Shown here: positions 26,815 through 39,891 of the stretch, piece by piece
Layout: every line of letters begins with the position of its first letter
Position numbering within the stretch: the first letter of the stretch is position 1
From: Glandiceps talaboti
Taxonomy: Eukaryota > Hemichordata > Enteropneusta > Spengelidae
Assembly (NCBI RefSeq): GCF_964340395.1
Contig: NC_135553.1
Coordinates: forward strand, 25,725,449 to 25,789,448
Direction of reading: 5' to 3'
Length of the DNA: 64,000 nucleotides
Notes under the pieces: model-generated
Databases searched by the model: none
What the model was told of the DNA's origin: nothing
What the model saw: only the letters and a program-made list of their open reading frames with translations
Made by a program: the position numbers and the translations under genes

Positions 26815-27768
26815 CAGTACCGTAGCCTGCGGGGGGCAAGGGGGGCAACTGCCCCCCCCCCCCGAGATTTGGGAAAAAAGAAAGAAAAAAAGATACTTTT
26901 TGAATACATAGCGACGCCGTTATTAAAAAATTTAATAAAATCGTTATTTACGTGACGATACCTAGCATGCGCGATTTAAATGTGACTGTACACTGCTGAC
27001 TCCTGGATATAATATGTATCTTATAAGTTATATCGCTATTGTACGCTGGCTTAACTTTATATAAAAATATGTATCCAGTTAAAAATTGTAACTTTTTGCA
27101 GCAAAAATTCTTTGTGCGGGAAAGTACAAAAGAAGTGCGCACATGCACTGTGCATTTTCCGCGAGTAACAGTATACAGTAGTCTTGAAAGTCTTCATTTG
27201 AAGATAGCAAGTCGCAATTATAATGTCAGCGAGTGAAACTCAAAAAAAGACGGAAAAAGTCGTTCAACGTGAGGTCGCCTGCTATGCTACATGCAGTGAC
27301 TCCGAAGATGCGCTCGATCTCATTTACATCTTGTTCCTTATATATTAAAACATTTCATACTGATAAAACGGCAGATCTCTTTTTGGAATATTCGGTGGTC
27401 TTGAAAAACTATTAAACTAGGTACGCAGTTTAAGATCCACTATTTGAAGATATTTCTTTCAATAACTGTGTTCGACGTTGTCTTTGGTTAAATGTTGTTT
27501 GATATAATTATCTCATTGCACACTGACACTAGCGTTAGTCCGCAATTCATTTTGAAGCGACAATTTGCTATGGAAAGAATGGTCTTGAATTCTTCAATTT
27601 CCATTATAATGATAATAACAAGGAGAATTCACTGAGTTCACCTTGGGTTCCGACATAAACGAGGCCATAACAGTTTTGGGAGTTGGGTAAAGAAAATGAT
27701 TATTTTGTTGTGTTACTTATATTTGAGAAAGCACCATCCATTTTTTTTTACTTTGAATGTGACATTTG
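26815..27768. mobile_element. hAT-like element, copy B, lacking its right half
   Basis: It starts with the same 'cagtaccgtagcctgcgggg' as copy A and aligns with 24,252 to about 25,225 throughout, with small indels (shared blocks include 'cgttatttacgtgacgat', 'cctagcatgcgcgattta' and 'tgttcgacgttgtctttggtt'). Similarity stops near 27,768 ('ctttgaatgtgacat'), about 120 bp before the start codon of the zinc-finger gene. The right inverted end is absent. Confidence 0.75.
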
Positions 27769-27887
27769 TAGCAGATTGCTAGCTTGGAATAGTGCTTCGA
27801 ACGAGGATGAAATGACATGCGCAATGATCATGCGCTATACGGCGGCCATTTTGCGGCAGCGAGTTTGTCGTTTTTTAGTCGGTCGTA
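27769..27887 (+). promoter_or_regulatory. Probable core promoter / 5' UTR of the E4F1-like gene
   Basis: This is the 119-bp, locally GC-richer gap between transposon copy B and the start codon. It has two NRF1-like half sites, 'catgcgca' (27,816) and 'catgcgct' (27,829), and a YY1-like 'ggccattttg' (27,844). Such sites are common in TATA-less housekeeping promoters. The transcription start itself is not visible. Confidence 0.45.
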
Positions 27888-30800
27888 ATGAATTCTACCG
27901 ATCTACGACCAAATCAGACGAATAGCAGCGGTAAGTTTGATTTTGATAAACATCACATTTTTTAGTTCTCTACACCAATGAGTATTGATATCAGCCACAG
28001 ATATAGTTGAATTGAAGCTTCACGTGGATATTAAGTGCGTATAATGCATGCCGACGGTACCACTGCCAATGATACACGTATTTCAGACAAAATGTCGGCC
28101 GTGTGTTGCACTTTTGCATGCAGAATATTTAATATTTTGATTGGTTGATTGATGCAGTTGGTTTTCTTAATATTATTCTTTGTACAAATTTGCATTCAAT
28201 AATTTCACAGCTTTATCAGTATATCGTCTATTTTTTTAGCATTCATTATGTGTCAAGAGAAGTTGGTCAGAAGAGGAAACTAAATTATTCCTTTTCAATT
28301 AAAAAATTTAAATTGTCACAAACATAAACAAGCAAGATAGATTCTGTAAACCTGAGATTATATACCATTACATGTAATATAAATTATCTGGTATTACAGT
28401 TGGCCCAGTTTGCAACTGGCCGAGTTCTTCTACCGGCCAACTTTGCAACTGGCCGAGTTCTCTTATATTCATTCATTGTGGTCAGGTTAGATACTTAGTA
28501 TATTGTTGTGGCTATGAAGCATTGGTGTGAGACAAAAATTATGTTTGTATTCACAATTCAGCATTTTTAGTGAGAATTCCCAAATACATCCATTGTAAAC
28601 TGTTACAGATTGACAATGAAATACATTTTTTCTGTATTACCAATTACCGGTTACGGCAATATTGGTAAAACTTTTATTCAAATAATGGTAAACTTTCAAG
28701 TCACTTCATCCCAATTCCCCAGCTCATCCAACTATTAACTCAATCCAGTCTTAACTACTCCCATTGTCAATTGCACATTGTCATATGCCATCTGATGATC
28801 ACTTGCATTAGTTTTTAAATTGGCACACCATTTGATGTAGACTGAGAGATTAGCCATTGCGGATGCAGGTATTTTTCTATGCATGATGTTCCAACTGTAA
28901 ATTAACTTCCAGTGAGTTACTGTGCTTTGAAATGTAAGGTGTGTAATTTATAATATTGTGTGACAAGAGATTGGCTGGTACTACATGTACTTACCTATTA
29001 GATTAATTACTTGTTCATACTCTTCTTTATTGGAAATTTCTTTCTTAGATTCTGCTGTAAACAAAGCCACTGTTGATGACAGCCAAGTCTCAGTGCATAT
29101 TACAGATGACAATGATTCAACTGAAATCACAGACCACAATGAACCAATAGAAACCCCAGATAACAATGATCCAGAAGAAACCCCAGATAACAATAATCCA
29201 GAAAAAACCCATGACAACACTGATCCTGAAGGAACCCATGACAACAATGACCCAGAAGAAACTATCGATAACAATGGCCCAGCTAAAACCCCTGACAACA
29301 TTGAGCTGGCTAAAACCGCAGACAAGAACAATAAAGCTGAAAGCACAGGCAACAATGATTTGGGTGAAAATACCAATAACAATGACTTAGCTGAAATCAC
29401 TAATAACAGTGATTTAGCTGAAACCACAAGCAAAAATGATTCAGCTGAAACCACTAACAGTGATGCTCTACTACCAGAGACCACAGTTGATGACGAAGCA
29501 ACCACACACAAAACTGATTTAGGTGAAGCCACAGAAAAAAATGACCCAGCTGCAAGTACAAACATTGATGATATAGCCGGAACCACTAACCGTGATGCAG
29601 TTGTACCAGAGACAACAATGGATGAGGAAGAAACCACAGAGGGCAGTAAAGTCAGTGAAGCAAACACAATTTTAAAGTCAATGATAAAGCAGACAGAGAT
29701 TCCAGATGATCACCACTGTGGATCATGTCAGATGGTATTCCCTTCTCTGTCTGAGTATGTAGAACACAAATATAATGTCCATAAACAGAGGATCACATTC
29801 AGTGCTTGCCAACAGAACCCACAAATTATACTGCCTCAGCTCGCACCAATAAACTATTCACAGAAATCACAACCAGGTAAGTGATTACAAATACTGTTGT
29901 TTTTTTAAATGTATATAATATATATTTACAACATATTTTACAATTTATTCTCAAATGGGAAGTGTTAGTATGACAAAATCTAAAAAGAGATAACTGAAGA
30001 GACAGCTTAATTTGTATGTTTGCACTACCGTAGTAGGAATAATTAATACAATTTGCAGAGCTTACTATCAGAGGTGGGAGAAAATTGTCCCTCAAATGCA
30101 TCCCAATTATTTTTGTTTCATTTAATGCTGTAGTTCTTGTGGTAATGGATCACATGATGGATGACAAACGGAATGCTGAAAAACCTATCAATAAAATGGA
30201 TTACCTAGGTAAGAACCAGTCAGTTACATATGTGGTAACTTTGTGACTTTGAAAGTAGAAGACAGGAAAAAAATCATGACTTTGCATCATGCTTGTCTTT
30301 CCTTATTCTCACTTATTCTCCTGTATTGTTAAACCCCAGTGTTTGAATCCAATAGTTTGAGATTAATAGTACTATCTTATCAGTTGAGCCATATGGATTA
30401 GATAGGGCCAGTCTTTTTTTCAGGATTAACTTTTTCTGTTGCTATGCTAGACAACTGCATTTCTTTCCCAAATTTTAGTTCTAATCCGACATAATTAAAA
30501 TAACAAGATATTATACTATGGAATATGGATGTAATGTTTTTCACTAACATCTTATGTGTCATCTGTATTCACATGATAAAAACTTAAAAGTGATTTTTTA
30601 AAAACATTTACAGGTGTGAAATGTGCCGAGTGTGGTCGTCTTTTCCGACATCAGGCAGCTCTTGATAAACATCGTCAAGTCAACCACAGAGTATATAATT
30701 GTGGAGAATGTCCAAAAACACTGTCTTCTGCAGGAGAGCTGAAAAAACACATGAGATCACACATTAGTACTAGACCATATATATGTGGAATCTGTCACAA

Positions 30801-33800
30801 AGCATTTAAAAGGGTAAATCTACAGTAACTATACCGTATGTTTGTGTGGGAAAGTGTCTCCGTGTCTGTGTGCATGTGTGGGCAGATGTGTCTGTGTCTG
30901 TGTAATAACTTGATTAAAGTTGAAAATGCCCAGACAAATTAACTGTTTTGTATTTAAATTTCGTTGTTGGATTATTTCATCATTTCACAGAATTTACATA
31001 ATATGGTAGGGTAACTTATTAGTTTATACACATTACATTAGACATGTGCTTATCACTTTCTTTCATGACTTGTTAAAGTTTCAGAGATGCTTTATGGTAA
31101 AAGTCCATAATTTGTACAACATTTCATGTAATACTTACACAATACCCCATCAACCCACATTCACACCAGTTCAATGAATGTTGGAATTTTACCAGAATTG
31201 GCTTTCTACATGAAATATGAATACGATTTAATAATTATGTTTTAACCCAGGAGTCTGTACTGCAAATACATCTGTTAGTCCATTCTGACAAGAGGGATTT
31301 TATATGTGAGGACTGTGGAGATGGTTTTAAAACTAAAGGATCACTAGACAGACACAGGAGACGACACACAGGTAAGCGCATTGTCACAACTTTGGTATCT
31401 TTGGAAATTCAAATGTCGGATGCCATCAATCAACAGCTTGGGTGTCTTTGATGAAGTGATTTAGAACTTCCATCTGTAATATCTATGTATTGCAAACAAT
31501 CAGCAGAGCGTCTTTTACCCATTACCATCACATTGAGGCAGGTCAACACAGATAGGTAGAATTCCCTATCACATTGCGGCAGGTCAACACAGATAGATAG
31601 AATTCCCTATCACATTGAGGCAGGTCAACACAGATAGATAGAATTCCCTATCACATTGAGGCAGGTCAACACAGGTAGATAGAATTCCCTATCACATTGA
31701 GGCAGGTCAACACAGATAGATAGAATTCCCTATCACATTGAGGCAGGTCATAACAGATAGATAGAATTCCCTATCACATTGAGGCAGGTCAACACGGATA
31801 GATAGAATTCCCTAGCACATTGAGGCAGGTCAACACAGATAGATAGAATTCCCTATCACATTGAGGCAGGTCAACACAGATAGATAGAATTCCCTATCAC
31901 ATTGAGGCAGGTCAACACAGATAGATAGAATTCCCTATCACATTGAGGCAGGTCAACACAGGTAGATAGAATTCCCTATCACATTGAGGCAGGTCAACAC
32001 AGGTAGATAGAATTCCCTAACACATTAGATAGAATTCCCTATGGTTGATAAAGTTTATGAAGGTACATGTAGTTGTTATTCCAAAAACAATAATTATAAT
32101 GATAATAATAATAATAATACTTCATTGATCCCACGAGGGGAAATTTGGCAACTGCCAGCATTTAAATTTACAATACTTCAAACAATACACAATGTACACA
32201 AAAGTTACAAAGGATTGGTACAAGACATCGTAAAATTATATGGAAATTGATTCGACAGTGTAATTTGTACTCACAGTAGGGTGTATTATTGATGGCTTCT
32301 ATGATCTTGCACAAAGCATTTAATGGACTTCCAGTTTTTAAACTATTTTGATTACAGGGTGATTATATCCACACAACAGAGACACCACTATGACCCACTT
32401 GTGTACTCTACCACATTGAACAACAATAGTTTTAATTTGTGTATATTGTAGTAAGTTGATAGCTCAGTTTCCTCACTAGTACCTAAGGTAATGTAATTAC
32501 ATATATATCAATGATGAAGGAAAATTAGTCAAACCTTTCAGTGAGCCAGAAAGCCTTCAGAAAGCCCCTTTTTCAATGACTCAGTAAACTTGGCATATAT
32601 AAAAACAGAGAGGATGTAGTGATGAGATATGAGAATAACAGTTTTACGATGTAGTGAGTACATGTTGTTATAAAACATTTGTCATTTATTGTAGGTGAAA
32701 GACCTTTTACTTGTTCTAATTGTGGGAAAGGTTTTAGAGAGTCTGGAGCATTAACACGGCACATGAAAGCACCTACAGCATGTCAAGCTAGACTCACTGT
32801 AAGTTTGGACCCTGTTTTCAAACCAACCAATCCAGTTAGTACTGCAAATAGAGCAATCAATGGCTCACAATCCATCATTACCACAAGGGCTCAAGCAAGG
32901 GCCAAACAATTACAAGGTGAGTCCTGATTTATTTCAAAATAGTATGAATGATAATGTTCAATGTTAGTCAGTCTGCCCCCTTATTTTACCCCATAAAGGC
33001 TCTGTCTGAAGTGACTACGTCTATATATTCAATATGTTCATGTGTTCGACTTCCTTCATTCTAATCATCTCAAAGGAAAATTGCTAGAAATATTCACTTA
33101 TTTCTTAGACAATATATGCATCCAAAACGCAAAGACAGTAGACAGTTTCAAATGTCTCCTCACCAAGCTCATAGATATCATGTTTACCTGAATACTGGAG
33201 AGATCAAAAGGACCACCATCAGCATTATGCCTGTGTGTTCATAATCTTTGTTGGATATGGACACCATATATAAGAAGTAGAGGTGTCTGTCTGTCTGTAA
33301 TATTCACAGATCTATTACAGTAGAGAGAAACATTTCACTTCACTTTGTTTCACAAACTTATCAAATTTTTGTTTTGATGTGATACTTTAGTACACAGACC
33401 CCAGAGTGAATGTTCACATCAGTGTCTAAGCTGAGTATGAATAATATGCTTTACAACTCAAATATTTTAGCTGCTATTATGAATAGAGATGAAAGGAAGG
33501 TTTAATTGTGTTAATGAAAGTATGATAATTCTTTTGTTGTTACGTTCGGATATAATGATTGATATAAATGTTGATAATTTAATGTGTATTTCAGAGGAGA
33601 TGATTGAAACTGGTACAGATGATGGAAATGAAGTTGAAAGCCAAGAAAATGACATTGAGAATCAAGGAAATGAAGTTGAGAGTCAAGAAATGGACACGAC
33701 ACAAAGCGGTTGTGATTCAACTGAGAATGAAAGACATATCATTGAAGCAGCTGCTACTGCTGCAGTTGTCACAGACATACAGGAAGATAATGAATGTAAC

Positions 33801-36800
33801 AGCATACACCAGCAAACACCAACACCTGACAAATTTCTCCCTTACCAGTGCCGAGCTTGTAGAGTTGTACTTGACTCAAATCCAGCCCTTCGAGACCATT
33901 TGAAATCTCATATAGGGGCTATGCCACATAGGTGTGGTTTGTGTATTTTTGCAACTCGCACTAGGAACAATCTGCAAGAACATATGATGGTGAAACATGG
34001 TAAGAGACTTGATGTAACTTTATCCAGAAAGGTAACTCTTGAAGATAGTAGTAATACTCCCATGGAAGTGAACGATGAAAATAACTTACAGGCAGTAGCT
34101 GAAAGTGTTGATGACATGCAGTCAGAACCAACAGCTGAACAGGTAAGTGTACATTAGCCAGTTTTCGTTTTACAATCAATGAATAATTTTTTACAATCAA
34201 TGTTTAAAAACAGAATGTAGAATTCAGTACAGCTTACCAGACAGTACCATCCGTATCACTCTGTAACAATGACTGTTTTTCTATTTAAAAACAGAATGTA
34301 GAATTCAGTACAGCTTACCAGACAGTACCATCTCTATCACTCTGTAACAATGACTGTTTTTCTATTTAAAAACAGAATGTAGAATTCAGTACAGCTTACC
34401 AGACAGTACCATCTCTATCACTCTGTAACAATGACTGTTTTTCTATTTTAAAACAGAATGTAGAATTCAGTACAGCTTACCAGACAGTACCATCTGTATC
34501 ACTCTGTAACAATGACTGTTTTTCTATTTAAAAACAGAATGTAGAATTCAGTACAGCTTACCAGCAGTTCCTAGAAATGCAGGATACTACCAGTTCTTTT
34601 GATCCAGAAGGTATTAATATCCATGGCTATAAGGATACTTATCAGTGTAGTATATGTGATAAATGTTTCCGTGGTAAGAGTTACCTCAGAACTCATCTAC
34701 GCAAGCATACAGGTGAGATGTTTTAATCTTCTGGTGTGTTTTGTTTGACACAGTCATTATTTTGTAGTTACAAGGATTGTTGCATGTAATGAATTTATAG
34801 GCATGATATGGATGATTCATTGTATATACCAAAGTATTTTATACAAATATCTGCATTTAAATTTCAGTCAAAGACAGCAGATACACACAATGAAAGTCTT
34901 TGAACACTTTTAAAAAACTGAGTGTATTGTATGAAATTGTTTCATGTATCTTGTGTATGTGATGTGTGTATGTACATGTATGTGTGTGTGTGTATGTATG
35001 TATGTATGTATGTATGTATGTATGTGTGTGTGTATATGTGTATCATATGTATGTGTGTGTATGCATGTATGTATACGTATGTGTGTAATAAAGGCCATCC
35101 AGGTCAATACACACCGATTTAGGAGGAGTGTATTGCCCCGGATGGCATTTATCTTGTACCTCGGCTAAGTATTTAATGGTGTTATATTCTTCCCAGGAAG
35201 AACTTCATACACTCATCGTTTATGTTTTGATTTTCAATAAGACACCCAGATTCCAAAGTGACTTCCAATTGAAGCTGAAACATGTCAACAAACTGGATAC
35301 ACGCCTGTGTCAACATTCAATGTCACACATGTATATCGCTATGTTGCATGACGAAAATAGCAATTACGGTACCACTATGTATTTGCTTGATGTTATTATG
35401 CCGGAAATTCATACTACAATCTACTCAATACAATCACATCCATCATGTTTGTGCAACTAGTGATATGAAATATAATCACCACTGATAAAACAAAACATGG
35501 CTACTGACATCAAAAGTACAACTTTCAGCGAAATTGTTTATTTGTGTCTATTGTTTACTTGTGTCTATTAAACAAGACTAGCATAAAGAAACAGCATATT
35601 AATTACATGCAAATGAAATACACCATTCAAACTTTTGAAATATTGTGTATTACGAAGCAATAGTATCGTCTACCTCTTGCAAGATGTAGTAAAAAACACA
35701 ATTCAAACTACAATACAGTCCACAATTATTGTGACTTATTTATCCATTCCGTCTTCATCCCTCTCCTCGGTCCAACTATTTCAAACTTTGCATGATGAGC
35801 TACTATTTTTCTGTGTATTTTTCGGTACACTTGCCTTCAGTTTCTGATCTATGTCGTCAGCTGTCATAACAGCAAACTGTCGCTTTCTCCCTGCCATTAT
35901 ACTGTCTACTGTACCTTGCAAGTTGTAGTATGTGTCTTTTATTCACCTTCTAAATACACTCTGAGATTATGTTTATTATTACGAAAATAGTGTTCACCGT
36001 TTGAACAGAAGTCTTATCTGTTCAGTCACAATCAGGGGTCATGTTTTTGTTATGATTGTCTGTGTCTAATCACTCTTCACTGGATGGCATTAATTGGATG
36101 GCATACACAAAAAATACACTTCCACCACTGGCATTTGATAAATTAGTTACTCTGCTGATACACCGGTCTTCATGATTTTCCCTGATTGGTCAATAGCCTC
36201 ATTTGTAACTGTTAGTCAAAATTTAACACCCACGCCGGAGTACAAGTATGTATGTATGTATGTATGTATGTATGTATGTATGTATGTATGTATGTATGTG
36301 TGTGTGCATTTATGTATGTATGTATGTATGTAATATAAATCATGTATCTGTATAAAATGGTTTAGGCACATTTGTATTTTTCAAGGAAAAACATAAAACT
36401 AAACAAAATAAATGGATTTTAGCAGTTAGGTTGGCCATTGTCACCCCATTTTAGACAGTCTCCTCTATTGAAAAATGTAACTTTCCTTGTCACAGTTGAC
36501 CAAGTCAGACTGCATTCAACACTTGAACTTGACTTTTAGACAAAGAGAACTGTAATGAGTCATGTGTAACTTCCTAAAGTCAAGGTTTAAGAATGCATTA
36601 CAATATTGTTGAAGGTTGGCCAAGCCTCTGATATTTACTGTGTATGGCATTAGATGTATGAACTCATGCATGAATACTTCTCAGACAGTACTTAATTGTT
36701 ATTACAACTTCTCAATGACATTTATTTACAACATTTGTATGTTTTGTGTTTATTACCCTAATTTGTCAACAGGGGAAAAACCATTTGTGTGTTCATACTG

Positions 36801-39800
36801 TCCAAAGAGATTCCGATGTAAAGACTTCCTCAACAAACATCTTCTAATTCACACCAATGAAAGAAGATACAAGTGTGGTGAATGTGGTAAACTCTACAAA
36901 CGTATTACTCATGTCAAAGAGCATCTACGGATCCATTCAAATGAAAGACCATTCACCTGTATACATTGCAATAAAGGATTCAAGACAAAGGTAGTAATGC
37001 ACACTGTGATACCACTGTATACAATGTCACTTTAATGTGTTAGCATTCCAGTACACCTAGACAGATTCATGTCTATATTAATGTGGAAATGATAACCTTG
37101 TACAGATTGTTGTGGATGCATAGATACATATCATCACACTAGTAAGACTAGCGTTGCACATGTATATACCCCCCAGTATAGTGGTACAATTAGAGTTACA
37201 CAGATATGTAGTATGATAAGGGTAACTAGAGTTACAAATGTATAAGATATGTAACTGCACATGGGAAGTGCTAGACCTAGCACTCTGTTCCATGCACTTT
37301 TGCAGTTTCAGTACCCCTACATACATGTATGTATACATTATCAGAATGGTAAATCTAGCGTTGCACATATGTACCTTTGGTATTATCATACTGCAATGCC
37401 TAGAGTTGCACAATACTATACTAATCTTTGCAGCCCGGATATGGCTTTTGTGGACTGAGGTTGTATGACTGAATGACCCAACTTTAGGATGGCCCATAAG
37501 TCATACTACCAAGGTCCACATATCCATAAAGATTTTATCATATATCCTTGTAGTGACATGAATACATTATTTAAATCACATAACCACAAAAATTGACAGT
37601 GAAACATTATTTTATGCTCAAAAACATATCTTGAGAAAATATCATAACCGAATCACTGGGCAAACATATTGACAAGCTCATATTTACCATATTTGGGCAT
37701 TGACAAGCGCAGCACTTACCATATTTGGGCAAAGTGTGCCAGGGTGTGATACAGAAAATTTGATTTGATTTGATACACACGCTGGCCATTGAATTACATA
37801 AGAAGGAATACTGGGTATACGATACTAACATACATATTATGTCTTTTATTTTTCAGACCATACTGAATACTCACATGAAAATCCACAATGCTGACTTATC
37901 ATGGAAATGTCAATATTGTCCTAAAGCTTTCAGGGAAAAAGCTTCAGTCATCAGACATGAAAGAAGTCATACAGGAGAAAAACCATTCAAATGTGAGCGC
38001 TGTGGACGGGCATTTGCAGAACACGGAACACTATCCAGGCATAGGAGAGCCAAAAGTATGGAAACAATTTATTTTGCATATACCACATGTGACAAATTCA
38101 TAATTTATTGTAACATGCAACTGATTCTCACAAATATTCAAGATATGAAAAAAACCAAGACTTGATAATGGGCTATGTTTCAATTCCGGGGTCATCACAT
38201 TAATGTTATCTTAATAAAGATTACATGGGATCATTTGTTTGTTCTAAACCAACTTTTTCTATAGCTCCATTTTTTAAATGAAAATTTCAAGCATGGTCCA
38301 AAAGCCTTTTAACTTTCAATTGTGAGTGCTTAGTGATCTTACTTTCAGTTGACAGTTTCTGAGTATGATGGTTGCATGTTGTTGATTTTCATACTGCCCT
38401 ACAGGAATCAATTTGGAGTCCTCCAAATGTATTATGATCAAAATATCAATGTTTTCTGTTCATTGTACATCACAATATGTCTTTTTCATTGATTCTGCAC
38501 TGTATGAAGTTAAAACGACCAAAATCTGTATTTTTTTAATCAGTTTATTTCTTATACAGTCATTATTATTTTCCAATATTTGTCTTTATTCTGTGATGAA
38601 ATTCTCATATTATGACCTGTGGTATTTGTCACTACTTGTCATTAGGGTCCTTTTTGTCACTCATATTTTAATCAACTGAACAAAGAAAAAAATTTTGGAA
38701 TACATGTAATATATAATCTCAAAACATGTATTATTTATAGTGTACGTATAAAAATAAATGACTCATGTACATATTGATGGCGGAAGGCAAGAAGCAGTTG
38801 AAATCAGCAAATAATTCAGCAAATTATGATACTGATAGAATTACTATGATGACATAATCCCAAAAAACGGGAGTTGTGGCGCACTCAGGGTATTTGCTCG
38901 AGTGCTTGCAGTGTTCTCTGCACCCATACTTTCACAAGTGTGACGAGTGAAGGTGCAGCAGAAAACACTGCAAGCATGAATGCAAATACCCCTGAGTACC
39001 CACACAGGAACTCATGTGGCATGGGGTTCTGTAATTATTACATATGTTTATCTCAAATGGCAAATCATACAGAGCTTGATCACGCAATTTCATGTGTAGT
39101 GAACGATCATGACCTCATTTGAATATCATTTGCAAGCAGGTATGCAATACATAATGTTTTCAGTATTGCACTGCAGTGAAAATACCACTAGTATGCACAT
39201 GCACCAATGCAAATAATCCCTGGTGAATTAGTAACATATGTAATCATTCATAGATCCCAAGAAGGGAAATCAACTTCATGAAAATTCACACCTTGACTGC
39301 AGATATACCTTTCTCAAGATTAAAGATTGCATCTCTGCTAATCCATAAAGTTAATATTTGATCAATCTGATTAAAATCCAATGTAGATGCCAGCTAATTG
39401 TTCATTGTTACCAAAGTAAACTAACAATGAACAATTAGCAGACTTCTACATCGGATTTTAACCAGATTGATATTTGATATACATACCTTTTAGATCCTAA
39501 GAATGGAAATTGGTTTTAGCCAGACAATAATTTATCATTTCATAATTTATTCTTTCCTCAATATAGTACCTTGCAAAGGAGGAGATCTATCAGTGATGGA
39601 AACTGCACCTGCTAATGTTGCAACTAAAATCAGCTCAGAAAGTGATGTAGTAACAGTAGCAGCATCTGACACTGATGGTGTCACTGAAGATAGTACTGCA
39701 GCTGCGTCAGTGTTAGCAGAGTTTTCATCTGTGGTTGCCAACACACAGGAATACATTGTCAACATTGTAGAGAGTACACCAGAACAGTCAACAGGTACAT

Positions 39801-39857
39801 CCAATGTGGAGGATGTCATACAAACCGTTATTTTGACTGAGTCCATGCTCTCACAAG

Positions 39858-39891
<34 letters not shown>

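Noticed and set aside
28981-29667. 228-codon Ser/Val-rich minus-strand ORF
   Set aside because: Shadow of the acidic repeat in exon 2 of the E4F1-like gene, which has splice phase support on the plus strand.
37078-37497. 139-codon minus ORF in intron 9 of the E4F1-like gene
   Set aside because: Derived from loosely repeated 'agttacaca/agcgttgcacatgta' text; no domain and antisense to a well-supported gene.
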